In this document: positions 55,999-64,000 of the stretch, in pieces
Layout of the letters: each line of letters begins with the position of its first letter
How positions within the stretch are numbered: the stretch's first letter is position 1
Made by a program: the position numbers and the translations under genes
Assembly (NCBI GenBank): GCA_046348835.1
Contig: JAXMDM010000003.1
Location: 248,001-312,000, forward strand
DNA from: Defluviicoccus sp046348835
GTDB taxonomy: Bacteria > Pseudomonadota > Alphaproteobacteria > Rhodospirillales > Defluviicoccaceae
Direction of reading: 5' to 3'
Length of the DNA: 64,000 nt
The notes under the pieces: model-generated
The model's input: only the letters and a program-made list of their open reading frames with translations
Told to the model about the DNA's origin: nothing
Database searches by the model: none

Positions 55999-57144
55999 AT
56001 GCCGACTGTGACAGAAGAAACGGTTCTCAATTGCCTGCGTTGCATCGCCGACCCCGACGGTCGGGGCGACATCGTCAGCCTCGGCATGGTTCAGGGGGTG
56101 CGCATCAAGGACGGCCACGTGGCCTTCGCCCTTCAGGTGGACCCGGCGCGCGGGGCGGCGCTGGAACCCGTCCGCAAGCAGGCGGAGACGCTGGTGGGCA
56201 AGCTGCCGGGGGTATTGACCGCGTCGGTCGTCCTCACCGCCGAGCGCAAGTCGGGGACGGCCTCCGCCGGCACCCACGCTCACCCCCATGGCCACCAGGG
56301 GCACGCCCATGCCGGTCATGGCCCGGGGGGCGGCCATCTGTTGGCCGATGTGGGCGCGATCATCGCCGTCGCTTCCGGCAAGGGGGGCGTCGGCAAGTCG
56401 ACGACCGCCGCCAACCTGGCACTGGCCTTCGCCGGGCTGGGGCTGCGGACGGGGCTGCTGGACGCCGACATCTACGGCCCCTCCATGCGGCGGCTGCTGG
56501 GTATCGAGGGCCAGCCCCAGTCCTCCGACGGAGAGCATCTCGATCCGATGGAGGCCTATGGGGTCAAGGCGATGTCCATGTCGTTCCTGGTGGAGGAAGA
56601 GACGCCCATCGTCTGGCGGGGGCCGATGGTGCAGTCGGCGCTGGAGCAGATGATGCGCGACGTGGCCTGGGGTCCCCTCGACGTCATGGTTGTCGATATG
56701 CCGCCCGGGACCGGCGACACCCAGCTGACCATGGCGCAACGGGTACCGCTGGCGGGGGCGGTCATCGTCTCGACACCCCAGGACATCGCCCTCGTCGACG
56801 CCCGCAAGGGCCTCAACATGTTCCGCAAGGTCGATGTCCCGGTGCTCGGGCTGATCGAGAACATGAGCTACTTCTGCTGTCCCAATTGCGGACATCGGTC
56901 CGAGATCTTCGGCCACGGTGGGGCCCGGCGGGAGGCGGCGCGTCTGGGGTTGGAGTTCCTCGGCGAGATCCCGCTCGACATCGTCATTCGCGAGACCTCC
57001 GACGGCGGCTATCCCATCGTCGCCGCCGAGCCGGAGAGCGCGCACGCCAAGGCCTATCGCGCCATCGCCGCGGCGGTCTGGGCGAAGGTCGAAGAGAACC
57101 GCGCCAGCCGTTCCGCCGCCGCGCCCAGGATCGTCATCCAGTAA
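55999..57144 (+). CDS. mrp: Mrp/ApbC-type iron-sulfur carrier ATPase with His-rich linker
   Basis: The 381-residue protein has an N-terminal DUF59 (MIP18-like) domain and a histidine-rich linker at ~95-113 with about eight His in ~20 residues. A deviant Walker A IAVASGKGGVGKSTTAANLA and the metal-binding YFCCPNCGHRSEIFG (CxxC) follow. ApbC-type proteins bind and pass on 4Fe-4S clusters. The His-rich linker is unusual in length for the family and may hold metal. Confidence 0.93.
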   Translation: MPTVTEETVLNCLRCIADPDGRGDIVSLGMVQGVRIKDGHVAFALQVDPARGAALEPVRKQAETLVGKLPGVLTASVVLTAERKSGTASAGTHAHPHGHQGHAHAGHGPGGGHLLADVGAIIAVASGKGGVGKSTTAANLALAFAGLGLRTGLLDADIYGPSMRRLLGIEGQPQSSDGEHLDPMEAYGVKAMSMSFLVEEETPIVWRGPMVQSALEQMMRDVAWGPLDVMVVDMPPGTGDTQLTMAQRVPLAGAVIVSTPQDIALVDARKGLNMFRKVDVPVLGLIENMSYFCCPNCGHRSEIFGHGGARREAARLGLEFLGEIPLDIVIRETSDGGYPIVAAEPESAHAKAYRAIAAAVWAKVEENRASRSAAAPRIVIQ

Positions 57145-57178
57145 TGGCCGCAGGGGTCGCGGTGCCGGTCCGGGCAGG

Positions 57179-57586
57179 CTAGTGGAGGACCTTGGGCAGG
57201 TAGAAGAGGACGGTCAGCAGAAGGAACGCGGTCGCGCCCAGGCCGAGGACGCGGAGCATCACCGTGGCGGTGACACTTGTCTGCGCCGCGACCGCGGCTG
57301 CGGCCGGGGTCGCCGGTCTCCCCTCGGGTTCGGAGGGAGGCCGATAGCGCTTCGGAGCGCCGGCGTTCGGCCCCTCCTGCCCGGTGCCCGCGGCCTGGAA
57401 GATAATGTGGGATGTGGTCTCACCGCTGGCCTCATCGAACGTTTCATCGACGATACGCACGGTAAGGCTTGGCAAGGTCAGACGCAGCCGATGGGCGGCG
57501 GCCAGGGCGGTGGCGCGGTCGTCGAAGACGGCGTCGATCTCCCAGTCCAGTTGCCTCAGAACGTAGAGCTCGAAGGCGCGGTGCAT
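57179..57586 (-). CDS. Hypothetical protein with C-terminal membrane helix
   Basis: The 135-residue protein starts MHRAFELYVLRQLDWEIDAV and has a small alpha/beta region (TALAAAHRLRLTLPSLTVRI). An Ala/Pro-rich linker and one C-terminal membrane helix (LRVLGLGATAFLLLTVLFYL) complete a tail-anchored-like layout. No family is recognised. It is convergent with mrp, ending 35 bases past its stop. Confidence 0.6.
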   Translation of the reverse strand: MHRAFELYVLRQLDWEIDAVFDDRATALAAAHRLRLTLPSLTVRIVDETFDEASGETTSHIIFQAAGTGQEGPNAGAPKRYRPPSEPEGRPATPAAAAVAAQTSVTATVMLRVLGLGATAFLLLTVLFYLPKVLH

Positions 57587-57716
57587 CTGGCTTCCCCCCG
57601 CGATTCAATCCCGGAGCAACCGGGCACATTTCCATACGGGCGTGGTCACAATAGCCGCCGCGGATTAACGGGGTATTACCACCGGCCGTCGGCATCCGGG
57701 AGAGCCAGTGCCCGAG

Positions 57717-57754
57717 GATCGCCAGGGGGGATCGCCAGGGGAGATCGCGAGGGG
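57717..57754. repeat. Three imperfect 12-13-bp direct repeats upstream of the rpmI promoter
   Basis: Copies gatcgccaggggg (57717-57729), gatcgccagggg (57730-57741) and gatcgcgagggg (57743-57754) follow one another head to tail. They end 15 bases before the -35 element of the rpmI-rplT-pheST promoter. Position and periodicity suggest a regulator or UP-like role, but slippage-born repeats are equally possible. Confidence 0.45.
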
Positions 57755-57769
57755 AATCGCGGCTGGCGC

Positions 57770-57799
57770 TTGCACCCGTGCGTGCCTCGGCCTTATAAC
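57770..57799 (+). promoter_or_regulatory. Sigma-70-type promoter of the rpmI-rplT-pheST genes
   Basis: A -35 element ttgcac at 57770-57775 and a -10 element tataac at 57794-57799 are separated by 18 bases. They lie about 125 bases before the rpmI start, leaving a long untranslated leader in which L20-type autoregulation could act. No leader structure was resolved by eye. Confidence 0.55.
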
Positions 57800-57926
57800 C
57801 TCGCTCTTTCCGAAAACGGGCGCGAGCGGTCCGGCTGACGGGCATGCCCAGCCGCTCACTTCCCCGGCCCGGCTTCGGCTACCCCGGTGCCCCAGCGCCG
57901 GTCGACGACGAAAGGACAGCGTTCAA

Positions 57927-58127
57927 ATGCCCAAGATCAAGACCAAGGCCGGGGCGAAAAAGCGTTTCCGGATGACCGGCAGCGGCAAGGTCCGCGCCAA
58001 CTTCGGCTGCAAGCGCCACAACCTGCGCAAGCGACCGCAGAAGATGAAGCGCAAGGCGCGCGGCACCTTCATTCTCGCTCCGGAAGCGCAGATCCTGGTC
58101 AAGCGCTACTTCCCCTACGGAGGCTGA
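57927..58127 (+). CDS. rpmI: 50S ribosomal protein L35
   Basis: This 66-residue basic protein starts PKIKTKAGAKKRFRMTGSGK and ends ILVKRYFPYGG, the L35 signature. The ribosome site gaaaggacag precedes the ATG at 57927. It precedes rplT by four bases. infC, which often precedes rpmI, is absent here. Confidence 0.97.
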   Translation: MPKIKTKAGAKKRFRMTGSGKVRANFGCKRHNLRKRPQKMKRKARGTFILAPEAQILVKRYFPYGG

Positions 58128-58131
58128 TCCC

Positions 58132-58497
58132 ATGGCTCGCGTCAAGCGCGGCGTCACCACCCACGCCCGCCACAAGAAGGTCCTGGCCCGTGCCAAGGGA
58201 TACCGGGGCCGCGCCTCTACATCGTTCCGCGTCGCCATCGAGAAGGTGGAGAAGGGGCTCCAGTACGCCTATCGCGACCGGCGGGTCAAAAAGCGGACCT
58301 TCCGCAGCCTGTGGATCCAGCGGATCAACGCCGGTGTGCGCGCCCACGGCCTCACCTACTCGCGCTTCATGGACGGGCTCGCCAAGGCCGGCATCCAGAT
58401 CGATCGCAAGATCCTGGCCGACCTCGCTGTCCGCGAGCCGGACGCCTTCGAGGCCCTGGTCAACCAGGCGCGGGACGCGGTAAGCGAACCGGCCTAA
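58132..58497 (+). CDS. rplT: 50S ribosomal protein L20
   Basis: The 121-residue protein has ARVKRGVTTHARHKKVLARA at the start, AYRDRRVKKRTFRSLWIQRI and INAGVRAHGLTYSRFMDGLA, typical of L20. It binds 23S rRNA early in 50S assembly and often represses its own operon. It is 17 bases before pheS. Confidence 0.98.
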   Translation: MARVKRGVTTHARHKKVLARAKGYRGRASTSFRVAIEKVEKGLQYAYRDRRVKKRTFRSLWIQRINAGVRAHGLTYSRFMDGLAKAGIQIDRKILADLAVREPDAFEALVNQARDAVSEPA

Positions 58498-58514
58498 CGT
58501 TCGCCCGATACCGC

Positions 58515-59591
58515 ATGCTCGACAACGATAGCGTCAGGGGAGAGGTACTGGCGGCGATCGCCGAGGCGCACGATCTCGATGCGCTGGAGCGGATCCGCAT
58601 TACCGAACTCGGCAAGAAGGGTCGGATCACCCAGCTCGTCCGCGGCCTGGGCGGCATGGACGCCGATGCGCGCCGCGCCGCCGGTGCCGCCCTCAACGTG
58701 CTGAAGGACGAGATCGCCGCCGCCCTCGACGCCCGCAAGGCGAGCCTCGCCCGGGTTCTGCTGGACGCCCGCCTCGCCCGCGAGCGCCTCGACATGACGC
58801 TGCCGGGGCGGCCCGAGGCCGCCGGCGCGATCCATCCCCTCAGCCAGACCATCGACGAGGTGATCGCCATCTTCGGCGAGATGGGCTTCCGCGTCGCCGA
58901 GGGACCCGACATCGAAACCGACTGGAACAACTTCGGTGCCCTCAACATCCCGCCGGAGCATCCCGCCCGTCAGGAGATGGACACTTTCTACCTGCCGGGC
59001 GAGCGGGACGGCGGCCGGCTGGTGCTGCGCACCCATACCTCGCCGGTCCAGATCCGGACCATGCGGAGCACCCCGCCGCCGCTCAGGATCATCGCCCCCG
59101 GCCGTACCTACCGCTGCGATTCGGATGCCACCCACTCGCCGATGTTTCACCAGGTGGAGGGGCTGCTGGTCGACGGGACGACGCACATGGGCCATCTGAA
59201 GGGCTGCCTGATCGAGTTCCTCCGCGCCTTCTTCGCCATCGACGACCTGCCGGTGCGCTTTCGCCCCAGCTACTTCCCGTTCACCGAGCCATCGGCCGAG
59301 GTGGACATCGGTTGCTCGCGCACCGGCGGCACCCTGAAGATCGGCCACGGCGCCGACTGGCTGGAGATTCTCGGCTGCGGCATGGTCAATCCCAAGGTGC
59401 TGGCCAACTGCGGCATCGATCCCGAACGGTTTCAGGGCTTCGCCTTCGGCATGGGGCTCGAGCGGATCACCATGCTGAAGTACGGCATCCCCGATCTGCG
59501 CACCTTCTTCGATTCCGACCTGCGCTGGCTGCGTCACTACGGGTTCGCCGCCCTCGCCCGGCCCAACCCGGTCACCGGGGCCGGCGGATGA
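58515..59591 (+). CDS. pheS: Phenylalanyl-tRNA synthetase alpha subunit
   Basis: The 358-residue class II synthetase subunit has an N-terminal coiled coil and the catalytic motifs: GFRVAEGPDIETDWNNFGAL, RTHTSPVQIRTM, the motif 2 loop RTYRCDSDATHSPMFHQVEG, and motif 3 GFAFGMGLERITMLKYGI. The ATG at 58515 is used. Its stop overlaps the pheT start as ATGA, coupling the two subunits. Confidence 0.98.
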   Translation: MLDNDSVRGEVLAAIAEAHDLDALERIRITELGKKGRITQLVRGLGGMDADARRAAGAALNVLKDEIAAALDARKASLARVLLDARLARERLDMTLPGRPEAAGAIHPLSQTIDEVIAIFGEMGFRVAEGPDIETDWNNFGALNIPPEHPARQEMDTFYLPGERDGGRLVLRTHTSPVQIRTMRSTPPPLRIIAPGRTYRCDSDATHSPMFHQVEGLLVDGTTHMGHLKGCLIEFLRAFFAIDDLPVRFRPSYFPFTEPSAEVDIGCSRTGGTLKIGHGADWLEILGCGMVNPKVLANCGIDPERFQGFAFGMGLERITMLKYGIPDLRTFFDSDLRWLRHYGFAALARPNPVTGAGG

Positions 59592-61996
59592 AGTTCACCC
59601 TCTCCTGGCTGAAGGATCACCTGGACACCACGGCCGCGCCCATGACGCTGGCCGAGCGGCTGACGATGATCGGCCACGAGGTGGAGGCGCTGGCCGACCG
59701 TGCCGCCGGATTGCGCGATTTCATCGTCGGCGAGATCGTCGCCTGCGAGCCTCACCCTAATGCCGACAAGCTGCGGGTCTGCGTCGTCGATACGGGCGTC
59801 AGGCGGTTGCAGGTGGTGTGCGGCGCGCCCAACGCCCGCGCCGGCCTCAAGGGTGTGTTCGCCGCCGTAGGCACCATCATCCCTGCGTCCGGTACGGCGC
59901 TGAAGGCCGCGACCATCCGCGGCGTCGAGAGCGCCGGGATGCTGCTCTCCGAGCGGGAGATGGGGCTTTCCGACGAGCACACCGGGATCGTCGAACTCGC
60001 CGCCGACGTCCTCGTCGGCGGACCCGCCGTCGCCGCGCTGGGTCTCGACGATCCGCTGTTCGATGTGGGTATTACCCCCAACCGCAGCGACTGCCTGGGT
60101 GTACGCGGCCTCGCCCGCGACCTGGCCGCGGCCGGCCTCGGCACCTTGAAGCCGCTTCCGGCGGCGGATGTCGCCGGCGGCTTTGCCTCGCCGGTGGCGG
60201 TCAGCCTCGACCTCGGCGAAGATGCGCGCGACGCCTGCCCGTTTTTCGCCGGCCGCCTGATCAAGGGCGTCGTCAACCGGGAGAGTCCGCGCTGGCTGCA
60301 GGACCGGTTGCTCAGTGTCGGCTTGCGGCCGATCTCGGCCCTGGTGGACATCACCAATTATCTCACCCTCGACGTCTGCCGGCCGCTGCACGCCTTCGAC
60401 GCCGACCGCCTCGCCGGCGATCTGCGCGTTCGCCTCGCCCGCGACGGCGAACGGCTGGCCGCCCTCGACGGCCGGGAGTACGCCCTCACCCCGACGATGA
60501 CGGTGATCGCCGACGATCGCGGGCCGCAGGCGCTGGGCGGCGTCATCGGCGGTGAGGCGACGGCGTGCACGGCGGCCACCACCAGCGTCTTCCTGGAATC
60601 GGCCCTGTTCGATCCGGTACGGACCGCCGCCACCGGCCGCAGCCTCGGCATCCTCTCCGACGCCCGCTTCCGCTTCGAGCGCGGCATCGATCCCGGCTTC
60701 GTCGTCGATGGGCTGGAGCTGGCCACCCGCCTCGTCCTCGACATCTGCGGCGGCGAAGCCTCCGCCGTCGTCATCGCCGGGGCGGCGCCCGAACCGCGGT
60801 CGCCGATCCGATTTCGCCCCCGGCGGGTGGAGAGCCTCACCGGCGCCGAGGTGGGTGCGACGGAGAGCGCGGATATCCTCGGCCGCCTCGGCTTCGCCGT
60901 CGATCGCGGCGACGACGGCTGGCAGGTGTCCCCCCCCGGCTGGCGCCCCGACATTCAGGGCGAGGCATGCCTGATCGAGGAGGTGGTGCGGATCGCCGGC
61001 TACGACCGGATCCCGGTGACGCCGCTGCCGCGCGACCGCTCGCTGGCGGAACCGGTGCTGAGCCCGCTGCAGCGCCGGCGGGCGCTGGCGCGGCGGCTGT
61101 TGGCCGACCGCGGAATGACGGAGGCGGTCACCTTTTCCTTTCTCGCCCCGCAGGCGGCCGGCGCCTTCGGCGGCGGCGACGCCCAACTGACCCTGGTCAA
61201 TCCCATCAGCACCGATCTCGCCGTCATGCGGCCGTCGCTGCTGCCGAACCTGATCGCCGCCGCCGGTCGCAACGCCGATCGCGGCTTGCGCGACGTGGGG
61301 CTGTTCGAGGTGGGGCCGGCGTATCGGGGCGCCCGGCCGGAGGATCAATCGATCGTCGCCGCCGGCGTTCGCTCCGGCCGCGCCGTCGCCCGTTCCTGGG
61401 CGGACCGCGGTCGTCCGGTCGACGCCTTCGATGCCAAGGCCGATGCGCAGGCGCTGCTCGCCGGCCTCGGCGCACCGGTGGCGAAGCTGCGCCTGGACAC
61501 CGGCGCCGCGCCCGCCTGGTTCCATCCGGGCCGCTCCGCGGTGTTGCGCCTCGGCCCCCGGACGGAACTCGCCGTCTTCGGCGAACTGCATCCCGCCATG
61601 GTCGAGCGGTTCGGCGTCAAGGGTCCGGTCGCCGCCTTCGAGGTCTACTGCGACGCCATCCCCTTGCCCCGCGCCGGCGGCGGCACCGCCCGGCCGCCGC
61701 TCGCCCTCGCACCGCTGCAGCCGGTGGAGCGGGATTTCGCCTTCGTCGTCGGGGCCGACGTCCCCGCCGCGGCGGTTCTGGAGGCCGCCCGGGGCGCCGA
61801 TCCGGCGCTGATCACCGACGTCATCCTGTTCGATATCTTCGCCGGCGAGGCGGTCGGCAGCGGCAACAAATCCCTCGCCATCACCGTCGTCCTGCAGCCG
61901 GTCGAGCGGACGCTCACCGATACCGACATCGAAGCGGTCGCCGGGCGCATCGTCGCGGCCGTCGGCAAGGCCACCGGCGCCACCTTGCGTAACTGA
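59588..61996 (+). CDS. pheT: Phenylalanyl-tRNA synthetase beta subunit
   Basis: The 802-residue subunit has the N-terminal EMAP-like tRNA-binding domain (GEIVACEPHPNADKLRVCVV), the B3/B4 editing region (ISALVDITNYLTLDVCRPLH), the B5 domain, the core fold (VTFSFLAPQAAGAFGGGDAQ) and a C-terminal anticodon-binding FDX-ACB domain (ARGADPALITDVILFDIFAG). Length and order are normal. Confidence 0.98.
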   Translation: MKFTLSWLKDHLDTTAAPMTLAERLTMIGHEVEALADRAAGLRDFIVGEIVACEPHPNADKLRVCVVDTGVRRLQVVCGAPNARAGLKGVFAAVGTIIPASGTALKAATIRGVESAGMLLSEREMGLSDEHTGIVELAADVLVGGPAVAALGLDDPLFDVGITPNRSDCLGVRGLARDLAAAGLGTLKPLPAADVAGGFASPVAVSLDLGEDARDACPFFAGRLIKGVVNRESPRWLQDRLLSVGLRPISALVDITNYLTLDVCRPLHAFDADRLAGDLRVRLARDGERLAALDGREYALTPTMTVIADDRGPQALGGVIGGEATACTAATTSVFLESALFDPVRTAATGRSLGILSDARFRFERGIDPGFVVDGLELATRLVLDICGGEASAVVIAGAAPEPRSPIRFRPRRVESLTGAEVGATESADILGRLGFAVDRGDDGWQVSPPGWRPDIQGEACLIEEVVRIAGYDRIPVTPLPRDRSLAEPVLSPLQRRRALARRLLADRGMTEAVTFSFLAPQAAGAFGGGDAQLTLVNPISTDLAVMRPSLLPNLIAAAGRNADRGLRDVGLFEVGPAYRGARPEDQSIVAAGVRSGRAVARSWADRGRPVDAFDAKADAQALLAGLGAPVAKLRLDTGAAPAWFHPGRSAVLRLGPRTELAVFGELHPAMVERFGVKGPVAAFEVYCDAIPLPRAGGGTARPPLALAPLQPVERDFAFVVGADVPAAAVLEAARGADPALITDVILFDIFAGEAVGSGNKSLAITVVLQPVERTLTDTDIEAVAGRIVAAVGKATGATLRN

Positions 61997-62085
61997 CCGC
62001 ATCCCGGGGCGCGCCGGCTTCTCTCTTTCCGTTCCCGGGCCGTCCCCTGGCGGAACTCGCGGCCGTCCCATACCTTAACTAGCCA

Positions 62086-62694
62086 GTGAGTTCCTCATCC
62101 CGAGGGAGCAGGCTCGGACGGTGGCCGGTGGTGACCGGTGGACGCATTGCCGTGGCAGGACGCAACGTCATCGGTCGTCTTCTAGCGCTGGCCGGCATCC
62201 TTTTCGTCGCCGCGTGTGCGACCGCGACCCCCTATCAGCCGAGCACCGACGGCTTCGGCTACTCCGACCAGCAGATCGAGGCCGACCGCTACCTGGTCGG
62301 GTTCACCGGCAACTCGATCACGCCGAAGCGGACGGTCGAGACCTATCTTCTCTATCATGCCGCCCAGTTGACGCTGGCCACAGGGCACGACTGGTTCGTC
62401 GTCGTCGACCGGAACCTGGACGCGAGCACCCGCTACGCCGGCTGGATCGATACCTACCCCGGCTTCGGTTTCGTTCCCGGCTGGGGTGGGCCCGGCTGGG
62501 GCTGGGGCGGCTTCGGTTTCGGCGCCGGCTTCGGCACGCTCTCCGCCTATCCCATCACCCGCTACAGCGCCCAGGCGATGATCGTCGTCTTCTCGGGCGA
62601 GAAGCCGGCCGACAACCTCAATGCCTACGACGCCCGCGACGTGATCGACCGCCTCCGCCCGACGGTGGTGCTTCCCCCCGTCGGGCAGGACTAA
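62086..62694 (+). CDS. Lipoprotein of the CC0125/CC1285 type
   Basis: The GTG start at 62086 or a later GTG at 62152 leads to a lipobox LFVAAC near residue 44. The mature part has YQPSTDGFGYSDQQIEADRY, TVETYLLYHAAQLTLATGHD and a Gly/Trp-rich stretch (~130-150) before SAQAMIVVFSGEKP. This is the pattern of a lipoprotein family first named in Caulobacter; function unknown. The later start puts the lipobox at a more usual position. Confidence 0.78.
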   Translation: MSSSSRGSRLGRWPVVTGGRIAVAGRNVIGRLLALAGILFVAACATATPYQPSTDGFGYSDQQIEADRYLVGFTGNSITPKRTVETYLLYHAAQLTLATGHDWFVVVDRNLDASTRYAGWIDTYPGFGFVPGWGGPGWGWGGFGFGAGFGTLSAYPITRYSAQAMIVVFSGEKPADNLNAYDARDVIDRLRPTVVLPPVGQD

Positions 62695-63401
62695 ACCGGG
62701 TCGATGCGGCCCCGGGTGAGGCGAACGACCCGGTCGGCGAAACCGCCGGCGAACTCCACCTGATGCAAGCTGCAGATGACGGTGATGCCCTGTTCGCGCG
62801 CCACCTCGCGCAGCAGCGCAAGGATGTGCCGGGCGGTCTCCGGGTCGAGGCTGGCGACCGGCTCGTCGGCCAGGATCACCCGGCAGTGCTGGGCGAGAAC
62901 GCGGGCGATGGCGACCCGCTGTTGCTGGCCGCCGGAGAGGCGGTCGGCGCGCTGGCCGGCGTGGGCGAGGAGGCCGACCCGGTCGAGGGCGGCCAGCGCG
63001 TCCTGCCGGTCCGCCGTCCGGAACCGGCGCAGCAGCACCCGCCAGGTCGGCGTCTGCGCCAGCCGCCCGATCAGGACGTTGTCGCGGGCGGACGCGCGGC
63101 GGACCAGATTGAACTGCTGGAAGATCACCCCGATCTGATTGCGGGCGCGGCCGAGGCGGCGGCCGTGAAGGGCGTGGAGCGGCTGGCCCGAGACCTCGAT
63201 CTCGCCCGTGTCCATGGGGACGAGGCGGCTGATGCAGCCGAACAAGGTGGTCTTGCCGGCGCCGCTGCGGCCGACGAGGGCGACCACCTCGCCCGGCGCC
63301 ACCTCCAGGGACAGCCGATCGAGCACCATCGCCTCGCCGTAGCGCTTGCTCAGGTCGTGAACGCGGATCCGGCCCGGTTCGCTCATGCCCAATTCGCTCA
63401 C
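62691..63401 (-). CDS. phnC: PhnC-type ABC transporter ATPase
   Basis: The 236-residue ATPase has Walker A ALVGRSGAGKTTLFGCISRL, Q-loop IGVIFQQFNLV, signature RLSGGQQQRVAIARVLAQHC, Walker B VILADEPVASLDP and H-loop ICSLHQVEFA. The family energises uptake of phosphonate, phosphite or related oxyanions. The permease gene lies 24 bases upstream on the same strand. A start at the internal ATG (MSEPGRIRV) is also possible. Confidence 0.88.
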   Translation of the reverse strand: MSELGMSEPGRIRVHDLSKRYGEAMVLDRLSLEVAPGEVVALVGRSGAGKTTLFGCISRLVPMDTGEIEVSGQPLHALHGRRLGRARNQIGVIFQQFNLVRRASARDNVLIGRLAQTPTWRVLLRRFRTADRQDALAALDRVGLLAHAGQRADRLSGGQQQRVAIARVLAQHCRVILADEPVASLDPETARHILALLREVAREQGITVICSLHQVEFAGGFADRVVRLTRGRIDPV

Positions 63402-63425
63402 GCCCGCTCGCTCACCTCCGCCCGC

Positions 63426-64000
63426 TCAGGTGAGCCGCCGGCGGAGCCAGGCGCTCAACTGATCGATGGCGGTGACCAGGGCGAGGATGATCAGCAGGAT
63501 CGCCAACAGGCGCGGGAAGTCGAGGAGATCGACGCTGTTCTTCAGCTCCTGGCCGATGCCGCCGGCGCCGACGATACCGAGGACGGTGGACGCGCGGACG
63601 TTGAACTCCCACAGGTAGAGAAGGATCGAAACCAGCGACGGGATCACGTCGGGGAGGACGACGAAGGTGACGATCTTCAGCCTGTTCGCCCCGGTGAGCT
63701 GCGCCGCTTCGATCGGCCCCGTCTCCATCGCCTCGATCGCTTCCGCCCACAGCTTGGCGACGGAGCCGGTGGAATGCATCGCGATGCCGAGCACGCCGGC
63801 GAACGGTCCGAGGCCGACCGCGGCGACGAACAGCAGGGCGAAGACGAACGAATCGATGCCGCGGAAGATATTGAGGAACCAGCGGGCCGGGTAATGAAGG
63901 ACCGGGTTCGGGGTGATCGTCCGCGCCGCCAAGAGGCACCAAGGCGCGGCCAGCACTGCGGCGAGGGTGGTGCCGATGGTGGCCATGCCGACGGTCTCGG
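63426..64000 (-). CDS. phnE: PhnE-type ABC transporter permease, cut by the window edge
   Basis: At least 190 residues are visible, with about five membrane helices: IGTTLAAVLAAPWCLLAART, NIFRGIDSFVFALLFVAAVG, the EAA loop region PIEAAQLTGANRLKIVTFVV, and VLGIVGAGGIGQELKNSVDL. The frame runs past 64000, so the N-terminus is missing. It is the same family as the broken permease at 7671-8502. The binding protein is presumably beyond the edge. Confidence 0.85.
   Translation of the reverse strand, partial: ETVGMATIGTTLAAVLAAPWCLLAARTITPNPVLHYPARWFLNIFRGIDSFVFALLFVAAVGLGPFAGVLGIAMHSTGSVAKLWAEAIEAMETGPIEAAQLTGANRLKIVTFVVLPDVIPSLVSILLYLWEFNVRASTVLGIVGAGGIGQELKNSVDLLDFPRLLAILLIILALVTAIDQLSAWLRRRLT

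Overview
The window reads as high-GC chromosomal DNA of an alphaproteobacterium, most likely of the Rhodospirillales type. The basis is the mix of core genes (rodA-mrdA-mreDCB, leuA, ilvBHC, miaA, degP-hflCK, mrp, rpmI-rplT-pheST), the high GC with few AT-rich stretches, and a nitrogen-fixation locus of the kind found in that order. No 16S or marker alignment could be run, so the genus is open.

Left part, about 0.7-10.1 kb: the remains of an alternative, vanadium-type nitrogenase locus. On the + strand lie a DUF2478 gene, a DUF364-type gene, a vnfA-type sigma-54 activator fused to a NifX-like domain, vnfE, vnfN, vnfX and a small helical gene. Converging on the - strand are the 3' end of vnfG, the first ~245 codons of vnfK, and PhnD/PhnE-type ABC transporter genes. 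Nearly every gene carries a frameshift, a stop codon or a deletion, often at homopolymers, and vnfH and vnfD are missing. The rest of the window has only one obvious lesion. This looks like a locus in recent decay, although a poorly assembled stretch must be excluded first. A candidate -24/-12 promoter sits upstream, and a pair of IS21-like tandem end repeats lies at the broken right edge.

10.6-17 kb: a membrane redox protein with two DoxX-like domains fused to an NDH-2-type flavoprotein and a LysR regulator on the + strand. These face a five-gene - strand operon: bufferin/DUF2282 precursor, DUF692 MNIO enzyme, DUF2063 partner, DoxX and a peroxiredoxin-like protein. This is a copper-related RiPP locus.

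17-37.6 kb: accessory metabolism and signalling. It holds an SDR next to a GH63-like glucosidase, an SRPBCC protein with a DUF547 fusion lipoprotein, an ECF sigma/anti-sigma pair, a class III cyclase, ModE, small secreted proteins and a STAS protein. A plasma-membrane-type P-type ATPase follows with PPK2 and an SLC13/ArsB-like transporter, then a frameshifted alpha/beta hydrolase and a LigB-type dioxygenase.

37.7-55.8 kb: a long - strand block of core genes: tRNA-Lys(CTT), the cell-elongation operon, leuA, a lipoprotein, ilvC-ilvH-ilvB, miaA, DUF1015, degP and hflC-hflK. Divergent from it are mrp (with a histidine-rich linker), then rpmI-rplT-pheS-pheT and a lipoprotein. The window ends in an intact phnC and a phnE cut by the edge, a second copy of the transporter type that lies broken beside vnfK.
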